Positions 41,592 to 50,136 of a stretch of DNA of 64,000 nt are shown here, piece by piece (positions within the stretch are counted from its first letter, which is position 1; each line of letters opens with the position of its first letter). A program made the translations under genes and the position numbers. The notes beneath the pieces were generated by a model, which saw only the letters and a list, made by a program, of their open reading frames with translations, did no database searches and was not told the origin of the DNA. This DNA is from Kytococcus schroeteri (GTDB lineage: Bacteria; Actinomycetota; Actinomycetes; Actinomycetales; Dermatophilaceae): contig NZ_JBHLVH010000012.1 of the NCBI RefSeq assembly GCF_042433515.1, forward strand, positions 1-64,000, given 5' to 3'.

Positions 41592-42263
41592 ATGTCACTG
41601 AGAGCGGCCCACAAGGAACGCACGCGGGCAGCCCTCGTGGCTGCCGCGGCCCGGGTCGTCGACTCCGACGGCATCGCCGCGCTGACGGCCGAGGCCGTGG
41701 CCGAGCAGGCCGGCGTCTCGCGCCGCACCCTCTTCAACTACTTCGGCAGCGTCGAGGAGTGCCTGCTGGCCCCGGTCGGCTCCGCGCTGGAGGCGGTCGT
41801 GGCCGAGTTCGACCGGGCGCCGGCCGGCACGCCGCCGCTCGACGTGCTCCGTGAGGCCCTGCCGCGCGTGTTCGACGAGGCGCGTTTCGAGCACTTCGCC
41901 CGCATCCGCGCCGTGGCCACCTCCAGCCCCACCCCCGAGCGGGCCGAGGCCACGTTGGTGGCCCGCTGCGTCGCCGATGCCGTGCACCTGCTGAGCGATC
42001 GCCTGCGCACCCCCGGCGGGTCGGTCGACCGGCTCTACCTCGGGGGGCTGGTCCGCAGCGGCCTCGGCGTCATCGAGACCGCGGCCGGGGTCTGGCTGGA
42101 GGAGACCTCCGGGCGGGCCGACGCGGACTCCCGCGCCCTCTTCCTCGAGCACGCCCGCCGTGCCCTGGACCACCTGCGTGCCGGGTACGGCAGCGCCCCC
42201 GCTTCCCCCGAACCCTCCCTCGACACGACCACCCTCCCCACGACCCCGGAAGGACGGGCCTGA
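41592..42263 (+). CDS. TetR-family transcriptional regulator
   Basis: 223 residues: an N-terminal TetR HTH (RTRAALVAAAARVVDSDGIA ... AEQAGVSRRTLFNYFGSVEE, residues ~8-55) and an all-helical ligand domain. Leaderless start six bases after TACGCT. The stop overlaps the MMPL transporter start (TGATG), so it almost certainly represses itself and that exporter, being released by an unknown ligand, perhaps a lipid or drug. Confidence 0.92.
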   Translation: MSLRAAHKERTRAALVAAAARVVDSDGIAALTAEAVAEQAGVSRRTLFNYFGSVEECLLAPVGSALEAVVAEFDRAPAGTPPLDVLREALPRVFDEARFEHFARIRAVATSSPTPERAEATLVARCVADAVHLLSDRLRTPGGSVDRLYLGGLVRSGLGVIETAAGVWLEETSGRADADSRALFLEHARRALDHLRAGYGSAPASPEPSLDTTTLPTTPEGRA

Positions 42264-45016
42264 TGGCCGAACGTCTCTACTCCCTCGGCCACTGGGCCTC
42301 CCGCCACGTGTGGCCGGTCCTGCTGGCCTGGCTCCTCGTGCTCGGCGCCGTCGGCGGTGCCGCCGCGGCCTTCTCCAAGCCGCTGAGCACCGAGTTCACC
42401 ATTCCCGGCACCGAGTTCCAGCGGGTCAATGACCAGCTGAAGTCCGAGCTGCCCGACGCCGCCGGCGGTGTGGGCACCGTCGTGTTCTCCACGCGGGACG
42501 GCTCGGAGTTCACCTCCGAGCAGCGCCGCGCCATCGCCGCCACCGTCAAGGACTTCGCCGACTCCGAGGGCGTGACCGGGGCGGAGAACCCCTTCGCCCT
42601 GCAGAAGCGCATCGACGGCAGCGGCGACGAGCTGGAGAAGGGCCGCAAGGAGCTGGCCTCCGGTCGCAAGGAGGTGGAGGCCGGGCGCGAGAAGCTCGAG
42701 AAGGCGAAGGCCGACCTCGCCGACGGCCGCAAGCAGCTGGAGAAGGGCCGCAAGGAGCTGGCCTCCGGCCGCAAGCAGCTCGAGGGCAAGCGCACCGAGC
42801 TGGAGCAGGCCGAGGAGCAGCTCGCCGCCCTGCGCGCCCAGGCCGGGCCGGACGACCCCCGCGTGCAGGGCATGACCGCCCAGCTCGAGCAGGGCCGCGC
42901 CCGCCTCGAGGCCGGCGAGAAGGAGCTCGAGGCCGGGCAGGCCGAGCTGGAGCGCAACGAGAAGAAGCTCCGCGCCGGCCAGCAGCAGGTGCGCCAGAAC
43001 GAGAAGAAGCTCGACGACGCCGAGTCCGACCTCGCCGACGGCCGCACGCAGCTGGAGCAGGGCGAGGCCCAGCAGAAGATGTCCGAGGGCATGCGCTTCG
43101 TCGCCTCCTCCGGCACCACCGCGTACACCCAGATCCGCTTCACCGAGCAGCTCAACAGCCTGCCCATCGAGCAGCGCGAGGCCGTCATGGCCAAGGCCGA
43201 CGGGCTGTCCGAGCACGGCATCACCACCACCTTCTCGGAGGAGATGAGCCAGGACCCGAGCTCCATCATGGGGCCCGGCGAGATCATCGGCCTGGCCGTG
43301 GCCGCCCTCGTGCTGCTGGTCATGCTCCGCGGCCTGCTCGCCGCCGGGCTGCCGCTGGTCAACGCCGTCATCGGCGTGGCCGTCGGGGTCGGGGCCGCCA
43401 TGGCCCTCAGCTCGGTGGTGACGATGCAGAGCATCACCCCGGCGCTGGCCGTGATGCTCGGCCTGGCGGTCGGCATCGACTACACGCTGTTCATCCTGCA
43501 CCGCCACCGCACCCAGATGGCCTCCGGCATGGACAAGCACGAGTCCCTCGGCCTGGCCACCGGCACCGCGGGCAACGCCGTGGGCGTGGCCGGCGCCACG
43601 GTCGTCATCGCCCTAGCGGCGCTCACCCTCACCGGCATCCCCTTCCTGTCCGTGATGGGCCTGGTGGCCGCCGGCACCGTGCTGGTGGCGGTGCTGCTGG
43701 CCTGGACCCTGGGGCCGGCGCTCATGTCGCTCCTCGGTGACCGCGTGCTCGGCCGTCGTGGTCGCGCCGCCCGCCGCGCCGAGCTGGACGCCCGCGCCCA
43801 CGCCGCCACCCCGGCCGAGAAGCGCGCCGCCGGTGGTGCGACCTCGGCCTGGAAGCACGTCACGCCCGAGGACGACCACCCCCGCTGGACCCGCTGGGTG
43901 ACCCGTGCCCCGTGGCTCACCGTGGCCGCCGTGGTGGCCGTCCTGGGCACGATGGCGTGGCCGGTCACCGACATGCGCCTGGGCATGCCCGACGGCTCCA
44001 CCGCCCCTGCGGCGTCGCAGGGCTACCAGACCTTCGACACCATCCGCGAGGAGTTCGGTCCCGGTGCCAACGGCGCCCTGGTGGCCATGGCCGAGGCGCC
44101 CGAGGGTCTGAGCAAGGCCGAGGTGGCCGAGCGCCAGACCTCCATCGGGATGGCCCTCAAGGACGTCGAGGGCGTGGACCACGTGGTGCCCATCGGCACC
44201 AGCGAGGACCGCTCGGTGATGGCCTTCCAGATCACGCCGACCACCGGCCCCGGCGACGCGGCCACCGTGGACACCGTCAACCGCCTGCGCGACGCCGCCA
44301 CCGGCATCGAGCAGGAGGACCACGTGGAGCTGGGCTTCACCGGCCTCACCGTGGCCAACATCGACGTCTCCGACGCACTGGCCAGCAGCCTGCCGCTGTA
44401 CCTGGCCGTGGTGGTGGGCCTCAGCCTGCTGCTGCTGGTGCTCGTCTTCCGCAGCCTGCTCGTGCCGCTGGTGGCCACCGCCGGCTTCCTGCTGAGCGTC
44501 GGGGCGGCCTTCGGTGCCGTCGTCGCGGTCTACCAGTGGGGCTGGCTGGGCCCGGTCTTCGCGGTCAACGAGGGCGGACCCATCCTGTCCTTCCTGCCCA
44601 CCATCGTCATCGGTGTGCTCTTCGGGCTGGCCATGGATTACCAGATGTTCCTCGTCTCCGGCATGCGCGAGGCCTGGGCCCACGGGGCCAGCGCCCGCGA
44701 GGCGGTGCACAAGGGCTTCGGCGCCGGGGTCTCGGTGGTCACGGCCGCCGCGCTCATCATGGTGTCGGTGTTCGCCGGCTTCATCCACGCCGAGCTGGTG
44801 ATGATCCGGCCGATGGGTCTGGGCCTGGCGCTGGGCGTGCTCGTGGACGCCTTCGTGGTGCGCATGACGCTCACCCCGGCCCTCATGCACCTCCTGGGCG
44901 AGAAGGCGTGGTGGATGCCGCGCTGGCTCGACCGGCTGCTGCCGGACCTCGACGTGGAGGGCACCAAGCTGCAGCGCAGCCACGGTGTGGACGCCGAGGG
45001 GCACACCACGGCGTGA
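42263..45016 (+). CDS. MMPL/RND-family transporter with long coiled-coil insertion
   Basis: 917 residues: helix 1 (WPVLLAWLLVLGAVGGAAAA), an extracytoplasmic domain, then helices 2-6 (~335-495), a second external domain, and helices 7-12 (~705-890). The external loop between helix 1 and 2 carries about 150 residues (121-271) of Lys/Glu/Gln/Leu heptads with repeated KGRKELASGRK/ADGRKQLEKG units, an extended antiparallel coil like that in YhgE/Pip-type proteins. The family exports lipids, siderophores or drugs using the proton gradient. Coupled to the TetR gene. Confidence 0.9.
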   Translation: MAERLYSLGHWASRHVWPVLLAWLLVLGAVGGAAAAFSKPLSTEFTIPGTEFQRVNDQLKSELPDAAGGVGTVVFSTRDGSEFTSEQRRAIAATVKDFADSEGVTGAENPFALQKRIDGSGDELEKGRKELASGRKEVEAGREKLEKAKADLADGRKQLEKGRKELASGRKQLEGKRTELEQAEEQLAALRAQAGPDDPRVQGMTAQLEQGRARLEAGEKELEAGQAELERNEKKLRAGQQQVRQNEKKLDDAESDLADGRTQLEQGEAQQKMSEGMRFVASSGTTAYTQIRFTEQLNSLPIEQREAVMAKADGLSEHGITTTFSEEMSQDPSSIMGPGEIIGLAVAALVLLVMLRGLLAAGLPLVNAVIGVAVGVGAAMALSSVVTMQSITPALAVMLGLAVGIDYTLFILHRHRTQMASGMDKHESLGLATGTAGNAVGVAGATVVIALAALTLTGIPFLSVMGLVAAGTVLVAVLLAWTLGPALMSLLGDRVLGRRGRAARRAELDARAHAATPAEKRAAGGATSAWKHVTPEDDHPRWTRWVTRAPWLTVAAVVAVLGTMAWPVTDMRLGMPDGSTAPAASQGYQTFDTIREEFGPGANGALVAMAEAPEGLSKAEVAERQTSIGMALKDVEGVDHVVPIGTSEDRSVMAFQITPTTGPGDAATVDTVNRLRDAATGIEQEDHVELGFTGLTVANIDVSDALASSLPLYLAVVVGLSLLLLVLVFRSLLVPLVATAGFLLSVGAAFGAVVAVYQWGWLGPVFAVNEGGPILSFLPTIVIGVLFGLAMDYQMFLVSGMREAWAHGASAREAVHKGFGAGVSVVTAAALIMVSVFAGFIHAELVMIRPMGLGLALGVLVDAFVVRMTLTPALMHLLGEKAWWMPRWLDRLLPDLDVEGTKLQRSHGVDAEGHTTA

Positions 45017-45058
45017 CCCGACGGTCGGGGGAAGGTGGCCCGCCGTAGGCTGCCCCCG

Positions 45059-46267
45059 ATGACGACGCAGGCGGCGCAGGTGCAGGAGAAGGCCTTCTCG
45101 AGGGAGGTCTGGATCCTCATCGGCGCCGCCTTCGTCGTGGCCGTGGGCTTCGGCATCGTGGCCCCGGCCATCCCGCAGTTCGCCCGGAGCTTCGGGGTGG
45201 GCCCCACCGCCGCGGCCACCATCGTGTCCACCTTCGCCGCCTTCCGGCTGCTCTTCGCCCCGGTGGGAGGGCGCCTCTCGGAGCGGTTCGGCGAACGGCC
45301 CGTCTACCTCGTGGGCCTGCTCGTGGTGGCGCTCTCCACGGCCGCGGCCGGGCTGGCCTCGAGCTACGGCTGGTTGCTGGCCTTCCGGTCCGTCGGCGGC
45401 ATCGGCTCCACGATGTTCACCGTCTCGGCGGTGGCGCTCCTCGTGCGGCTCTCCCCGCCCACCCACCGGGGGCGGGTCTCGGCCGCCTACGGCTCGGCCT
45501 TCCTGCTGGGCAACGTCTTCGGACCCGTGCTCGGGGGGCTGCTCGCGCCGCTGGGGCTGCGCGCGCCCTTCCTCATCTACGGCGGCTCGCTGCTGGTGGC
45601 CGCGGTCGTGGTGGGCCTGGGGATCCGCCCCGAGGCCATCCGATCGCCGGCCGGGGTCGGGGCCGTGCCGCCGCGCATGAGCGTCCGCGAGGCCTGGGGC
45701 GACCCGGTCTACCGTGCCTGCCTCACCAGCGGCTTCGCCAACGGGTGGGCCAACTTCGGCGTCCGTGTGGCGCTGGTGCCGCTGTTCGTGGTGGAGGTGC
45801 TCCACGCCGGTCCGCAGACCGCCGGGTTCGCGCTGGCCGCGTTCGCCGTGGGCAACGTGGCCGTGCTCAACCACGCCGGACGTCTGAGCGACCGCATCGG
45901 CCGCCGCCCGCTGGTGCTGGGCGGGTTGGTGCTCTGCGGCGTGTTCACGGCCTTCTCCGGCGTCATCACCAACGTGTGGGTGTACCTCGCGGTGATGGCG
46001 GTGGCGGGCGTCGGCGCCGGTCTGCTCAACCCCGCGCAGCAGGCCGCCGTGGCCGACGTGGTGGGCAACGAACGCTCCGCCGGCACGGTGCTCGCCGGCT
46101 TCCAGATGGCGCAGGACGTGGGCGCCATCCTCGGCCCGATCCTCGTCGGGCTGGTGGCCGAGCACTACGGCTACGGGGTGGCCTTCGCCCTCACCGGCGT
46201 GGTGATGGGGGTGGCGCTGCTGGTGTGGATCGGTCGCCGCGAGACCGCCCGCGCCGCCGTGCACTGA
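45059..46267 (+). CDS. MFS transporter
   Basis: 402 residues with 12 predicted helices and MFS loop motifs: GGRLSERFGERPVYLVGL between helices 2 and 3, and LSDRIGRRPLVLGG between 8 and 9. Likely a drug or metabolite exporter of the DHA type; substrate unknown. ATG 45059 is seven bases after TAGGCT (leaderless), so it has its own promoter although it follows the MMPL gene by 42 bp. Confidence 0.9.
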   Translation: MTTQAAQVQEKAFSREVWILIGAAFVVAVGFGIVAPAIPQFARSFGVGPTAAATIVSTFAAFRLLFAPVGGRLSERFGERPVYLVGLLVVALSTAAAGLASSYGWLLAFRSVGGIGSTMFTVSAVALLVRLSPPTHRGRVSAAYGSAFLLGNVFGPVLGGLLAPLGLRAPFLIYGGSLLVAAVVVGLGIRPEAIRSPAGVGAVPPRMSVREAWGDPVYRACLTSGFANGWANFGVRVALVPLFVVEVLHAGPQTAGFALAAFAVGNVAVLNHAGRLSDRIGRRPLVLGGLVLCGVFTAFSGVITNVWVYLAVMAVAGVGAGLLNPAQQAAVADVVGNERSAGTVLAGFQMAQDVGAILGPILVGLVAEHYGYGVAFALTGVVMGVALLVWIGRRETARAAVH

Positions 46268-46428
46268 CCCGGCCCACACCCCCTCGCCGCTCACAGGTTC
46301 CTGGGGGCAGATCCACAGCGCCACCACAGCGCCTCCGGGGGTGTTCTCCCAGAGTCGCCCCGTTGTCCACCCGTCACCGGCAACCGCTGCCGGTCCGGGG
46401 TCCTCCCGGGAGACGACAGGAGTGCGTC

Positions 46429-47076
46429 ATGGCACCTCGCTTCAGCAAGCCCCTCACCCTGGCGGCCGTCGCCGTCGCCGGTGCGTCCGTCGCCCTCGCC
46501 GCCCCGGCCCTCGCCGACGGGCACACGGGCGGCAGCGGCCAGGCCTCCAGTTCCACTGCCAGCAGCGTGACCCCCGGCGACCAGGTCACGGCGGGGGACC
46601 AGGCGGCCCCCGGTCGGCAGGGCGACACCGACCGGGAGCGTCCCGACGACGTGCGCGGCCCGCAGGACGGCCCCGGCGGCCACCACGGCCACGGCCCGCA
46701 GGGCGGCCCGGAGCACGAGCACCGTGGCGGGCCCTCCCTCGACGCGGCCGCCGAGACCCTGGGCCTGACCACCGACCAGCTCCGCGAGAAGCTCGGGGAC
46801 CAGACCCTGGGCGAGGTCGCGGACGCTGCCGGCGTGGACCGCGAGACGCTCGTGGACGCGATGCTCGCCGACGAGAAGGAGCGCCTCACCGAGATGCTCG
46901 ACGAGCAGCTGCCCGAGCCGGGTGAGCGCGGCGACCACGGTGAGCAGGGCGATCGCGGCGACCACGGCGACCACGGCGAGCGCAGCGAGCAGGCCCCCTC
47001 CGCCGGGGACGGTGAGACCTCCGACGACGCGGCGACCACCGCGCCCGCCCCGGACGCCGCTGCCTCGGCCTCCTGA
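46429..47076 (+). CDS. secreted low-complexity protein, hypothetical
   Basis: 215 residues. Signal peptide: FSKPLTLAAVAVAGASVALAAPALA, probable cleavage after ALA near 30. A Ser/Gly/Asp linker and a His/Gly/Pro-rich stretch (GGHHGHGPQGGPEHEHRGG) follow, then a helical domain (LGLTTDQLREKLGDQTLGEV ... GVDRETLVDAMLADEKERL, ~103-150) and an acidic tail with GDHGDHGE repeats. The helical unit is common in secreted actinobacterial proteins of unknown role. His-rich parts could bind metal. AGGAG precedes the ATG. Confidence 0.7.
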   Translation: MAPRFSKPLTLAAVAVAGASVALAAPALADGHTGGSGQASSSTASSVTPGDQVTAGDQAAPGRQGDTDRERPDDVRGPQDGPGGHHGHGPQGGPEHEHRGGPSLDAAAETLGLTTDQLREKLGDQTLGEVADAAGVDRETLVDAMLADEKERLTEMLDEQLPEPGERGDHGEQGDRGDHGDHGERSEQAPSAGDGETSDDAATTAPAPDAAASAS

Positions 47077-47085
47077 GGACCTCGC

Positions 47086-48276
47086 TCAGTGCGCCGCGGA
47101 GTCGCCCCCGGCCTCGGCCGTGGCCGCCTCCGCGGCGCTGCGCGGCAGGGCCAGTGCCAGCGAGGCCACGGCCAGCGCAGTGGTGGTGGGCACCACCATC
47201 GCGCCGCCCATGCCCCAGTGCAGGCTCGTCCACCCGATGAGGGCGGGGCCCGCCAGGAAGGTCAGGTAGCCCGCGCCGGCCACCACGGCCAGCATCCGTC
47301 CGCCGCCGAGGTGCCCGGCCATGCCGTAGATCAGGGGCGCCAGGACGGCCACGCCCGTGCCCACCAGCAGCCAGCCGAGCAGCACCACCCAGAACGCGTC
47401 CTGGGTGACACCCACCAGGTAGCCCACGGCCGCGATGCCGGCGCCCCCGGCCAGGGCGGTGCGGGCGCCGAGGCGCTCCACCAGCCAGTCACCGCACAGG
47501 CGCAGGGTCACCATCGCAGCCGAGAACACGGCCAGCCCCGCCGCGCCCCGGCCGGGGGAGACGCCGGTGACGTCGGTGACGTGGATGGTGGACCAGTCCC
47601 AGCCGGTCCCCTCGGTGATGCCGAAGAGCACCGCCATCGCGGCCAGCAGCCAGGTCACCGCCGGCAGCCGGGTGCGGTGGCCCTCCTCGGTGCGGTGGGA
47701 GACCACGGGGGTGTCCGGCGTGCCAGGTGCGGTGACGGCCAGGAGACCGCCGGCCAGCACGACGGCCGCCAGCGTGGCCGCCACCACCGTGCCACCCGGC
47801 CCGTCGGTGAGCAGCCCGGCGAGCAGCACCGCGCTGGCCCCCAGGAGCGACCCGACCGAGAAGAACGCGTGCAGGGTGCTGAGGATGCGCCGGCCCGACC
47901 GCTTCTCGGCGTGCACGGCCATGGCGTTCATGGAGACGTCCATGGCCCCGTTGCCCAGGCCCAGCAGCACCGCGGCCGCCAGCACCATCGGCCAGGAGGT
48001 CGCCGCCGCGAGCACGGCGAAGGCCACCAGCATCACCCCCGCGCCCACCACGGTGGGGCGGCGTGCGCCGATGCGGTCGGCGAGGCGCCCGGTCACCTGC
48101 ATGGTCACCGCCGCTGAGCAGCCGAGCACCACGAGCAGCACGCTCACGTCGCCCTCGTGGATGCCGACGCGCTGCCGGACGCTGGCCAGCAGCCCGCCCC
48201 AGGTGCCGATGAGGAAGCCGTTGACCACGAAGATCGCGGCCGTGTGCGGGGCGGCGGTGAGGGCGGGGCGCAGCAT
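47086..48276 (-). CDS. MFS transporter
   Basis: 396 residues, 12 helices: FVVNGFLIGTWGGLLASVRQ at the start, loop motif GRLADRIGARRPTVVGAG, and NGAMDVSMNAMAVHAEKRSG, a sequence typical of the sugar/fucose-permease-like or YfkF-type MFS group. Substrate unknown. ATG 48276 follows GAGGAT by seven bases, fitting the leaderless pattern; ATG 48285 is the alternative. It converges on the secreted-protein gene with 9 bp between. Confidence 0.87.
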   Translation of the reverse strand: MLRPALTAAPHTAAIFVVNGFLIGTWGGLLASVRQRVGIHEGDVSVLLVVLGCSAAVTMQVTGRLADRIGARRPTVVGAGVMLVAFAVLAAATSWPMVLAAAVLLGLGNGAMDVSMNAMAVHAEKRSGRRILSTLHAFFSVGSLLGASAVLLAGLLTDGPGGTVVAATLAAVVLAGGLLAVTAPGTPDTPVVSHRTEEGHRTRLPAVTWLLAAMAVLFGITEGTGWDWSTIHVTDVTGVSPGRGAAGLAVFSAAMVTLRLCGDWLVERLGARTALAGGAGIAAVGYLVGVTQDAFWVVLLGWLLVGTGVAVLAPLIYGMAGHLGGGRMLAVVAGAGYLTFLAGPALIGWTSLHWGMGGAMVVPTTTALAVASLALALPRSAAEAATAEAGGDSAAH

Positions 48277-48320
48277 GGGCCGCATCCTCCCAGACCCCAC
48301 GTCGCCGTAGCCTTCCGTGC

Positions 48321-49154
48321 ATGAACCGTTCCGTGCTGCGCACCGAGGTCTGGCTGGTGCTCGGCCTCTCCCTCGGGGCCTCGGCCGTCTGGTCGCTGCT
48401 GCGGCTGGTGGACCTGCTCACGCGGCCCGGCGGGCTGGCGGGCGCCACCACGCGCATGAACGTGCCGGCCGACCCGGGGCGCCCGTGGCTGTCGGTGGCC
48501 ACGGAGCTGGTGGGAGTGGGCCTCGCCCTCGTGCCGGCCGCCCTGGTGCTGTTCCTCCTCGGCCGCGATGCCGTGACGGGCCGGGATGACGCTGCGGCGC
48601 CGGGCACGACGGGTGCCACGGGCCGGGGCGCCGCGGACACCCGGGACGCGGACCGCCCCCTCCTGGCCGGGGCCCGCCGTCTCGGCCTCGACCTGCGCCG
48701 CCCCGGGCGAGACCTGCGCGACGCCACGCTGCTGGCCGCCCTCATCGGCATCCCCGGGCTGGGGCTCTACCTGGTGGCCACGGCGGCCGGGGTGAACACC
48801 ACCGTGCAGGCGGCCTCCGAGGGGGCGCCGTGGTGGTCGCTGGGTCTCCTCGTGCTGGCGGCCGTGAAGAACGGCGTGCTCGAGGAGGTGGTGCTGGCCT
48901 ACCTGCTCACCCGCGCCCGGCAGCTCGGCCGGGGGCCGGTGGCGGCGGTGGTGGCGGTGGCCCTGCTGCGCGGCTGCTACCACCTCTACCAGGGCATCGG
49001 CGGGGGAGTGGGCAACGTGGCCATGGGCCTGCTGCTGGGGGCCTGGTTCCTGCGCACGCGCCGCGTGGCGCCGTTGGTGGGGGCGCACGTGCTCATCGAC
49101 CTCGTGGCCTTCGTCGGGTACGCGCTCGTGGCCCCGCAGGTCGACTGGCTCTGA
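48321..49154 (+). CDS. CPBP-family intramembrane glutamic endopeptidase
   Basis: 277 residues, about 7-8 helices. CPBP/Abi motifs: NGVLEEVVLAYLLTR (EE pair, here EExxxxxxxxR), RGCYHLYQG with His, and the final HVLIDLVAF (HxxxD). Related proteins cleave prenylated substrates or act in bacteriocin immunity; the target here is unknown. A polar insert (~95-130, Gly/Ala/Asp-rich) splits the N-terminal helices from the catalytic part. Leaderless ATG seven bases after TAGCCT. Confidence 0.85.
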   Translation: MNRSVLRTEVWLVLGLSLGASAVWSLLRLVDLLTRPGGLAGATTRMNVPADPGRPWLSVATELVGVGLALVPAALVLFLLGRDAVTGRDDAAAPGTTGATGRGAADTRDADRPLLAGARRLGLDLRRPGRDLRDATLLAALIGIPGLGLYLVATAAGVNTTVQAASEGAPWWSLGLLVLAAVKNGVLEEVVLAYLLTRARQLGRGPVAAVVAVALLRGCYHLYQGIGGGVGNVAMGLLLGAWFLRTRRVAPLVGAHVLIDLVAFVGYALVAPQVDWL

Positions 49155-49166
49155 GCGAGCCGCGGG

Positions 49167-49185
49167 TGAGGTCAGCCTCACCTCA
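49167..49185. promoter_or_regulatory. IdeR/DtxR iron box
   Basis: TGAGGTCAGCCTCACCTCA is a near-palindromic 19-mer matching the TTAGGTTAGSCTAACCTAA consensus at 14 of the 18 non-central positions. It ends just before the TAGGCT -10 of the siderophore-interacting gene, so iron-loaded IdeR would block transcription. Confidence 0.8.
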
Positions 49186-49199
49186 CGTAGGCTGCGCGC

Positions 49200-50132
49200 A
49201 TGGCCCAGCCGACCTTCCGTGACTTCCGTGCCACCGTCGCCGCCGTGCGCCGGGTCTCACCGAGCTTCGTCCGCGTCACCCTGCGCGATCCGGACCTGCG
49301 CCGCTTCGGCGACACCTGTCTGGACCAGCGCATCAAGCTCGTGTTCCCCCTCGAGGCCGGCCCCGACGCACAGCCGGACGCCGATCCCTTCGCCAGCTTC
49401 CCCACCGGCGACACCTGGTACCTGGAGTGGCGCGAGATGCCCGAGGACCGCCGCAACACCTTCCGCACCTACACCCCCTCGGCCGTGCGCCGCTCCGAGG
49501 GCGAGGTGGACGTGGACGTGGCCGTGCACGGCGACACCGGCCCGGGGTCCCGCTGGGCGCTGGGCGTGCAGGTTGGGGACCCGGTCATGCTCTGGGGGCC
49601 CGATGCCGAGGTGCCCGGCCACGAGGCGGCCGGCGTGGACTGGACGCCCGGCACGGCCGAGCGCTTCCTGCTGGCCGGCGACGAGACGGCACTGCCCGCC
49701 ATCGTGAACGTCCTGCGCGTCCTCGACCCGCTGGCCACCGGCCAGGCCTTCCTCGAGGTGCCCTCGGCCGACGACGTGCGTCCCGTCATCGCGCCGACGG
49801 GGGTGGACGTGGTCTGGCTCCCGCGCGATGCCGGGCAGGCACCGGGGGAGCGCCTCGTCGCCGAGCTGCCGGCGCGCCTGACGGTGGAGCCCGGGGCGTC
49901 AGGGGTCGCGGCGGATACCCACGCCTCCGACGCCCCGGACGTCACCGACGACGCCGAGGCCGTGCCGTGGGAGCTCGCCGAGGTGACCGGCGCCGGGCAG
50001 GCCTACGCCTGGCTGGCCGCCGAGTCCGGCACCGTGAAGGCCCTGCGCCGCCACCTCGTGCGAGAGCGCGGCTGGGACCGCCGGCAGGTCGCCTTCATGG
50101 GCTACTGGAAGCAGGGCGTCAGCCAGGTCTGA
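49200..50132 (+). CDS. siderophore-interacting protein (ferric-siderophore reductase)
   Basis: 310 residues of the ViuB/SIP family: a FAD-binding beta-barrel with the FRTYTPSAVRR motif (RxYT, ~91-101), a NAD(P)H-like domain (ERFLLAGDETALPAI, ~155-170) and C-terminal WLAAESGTVKALRRHL plus GYWKQG. It releases iron from imported ferric siderophores by reduction in the cytoplasm. An insertion of ~25 acidic residues near 230-255 is unusual. Leaderless ATG; controlled by the iron box just upstream. Confidence 0.93.
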   Translation: MAQPTFRDFRATVAAVRRVSPSFVRVTLRDPDLRRFGDTCLDQRIKLVFPLEAGPDAQPDADPFASFPTGDTWYLEWREMPEDRRNTFRTYTPSAVRRSEGEVDVDVAVHGDTGPGSRWALGVQVGDPVMLWGPDAEVPGHEAAGVDWTPGTAERFLLAGDETALPAIVNVLRVLDPLATGQAFLEVPSADDVRPVIAPTGVDVVWLPRDAGQAPGERLVAELPARLTVEPGASGVAADTHASDAPDVTDDAEAVPWELAEVTGAGQAYAWLAAESGTVKALRRHLVRERGWDRRQVAFMGYWKQGVSQV

Positions 50133-50136
50133 CCGC

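Noticed and set aside
42623..43075. Regularly spaced DNA repeats that could suggest a CRISPR array
   Set aside because: They are coding repeats of a coiled coil in one continuous frame with no spacers. No CRISPR array or cas gene was seen anywhere.
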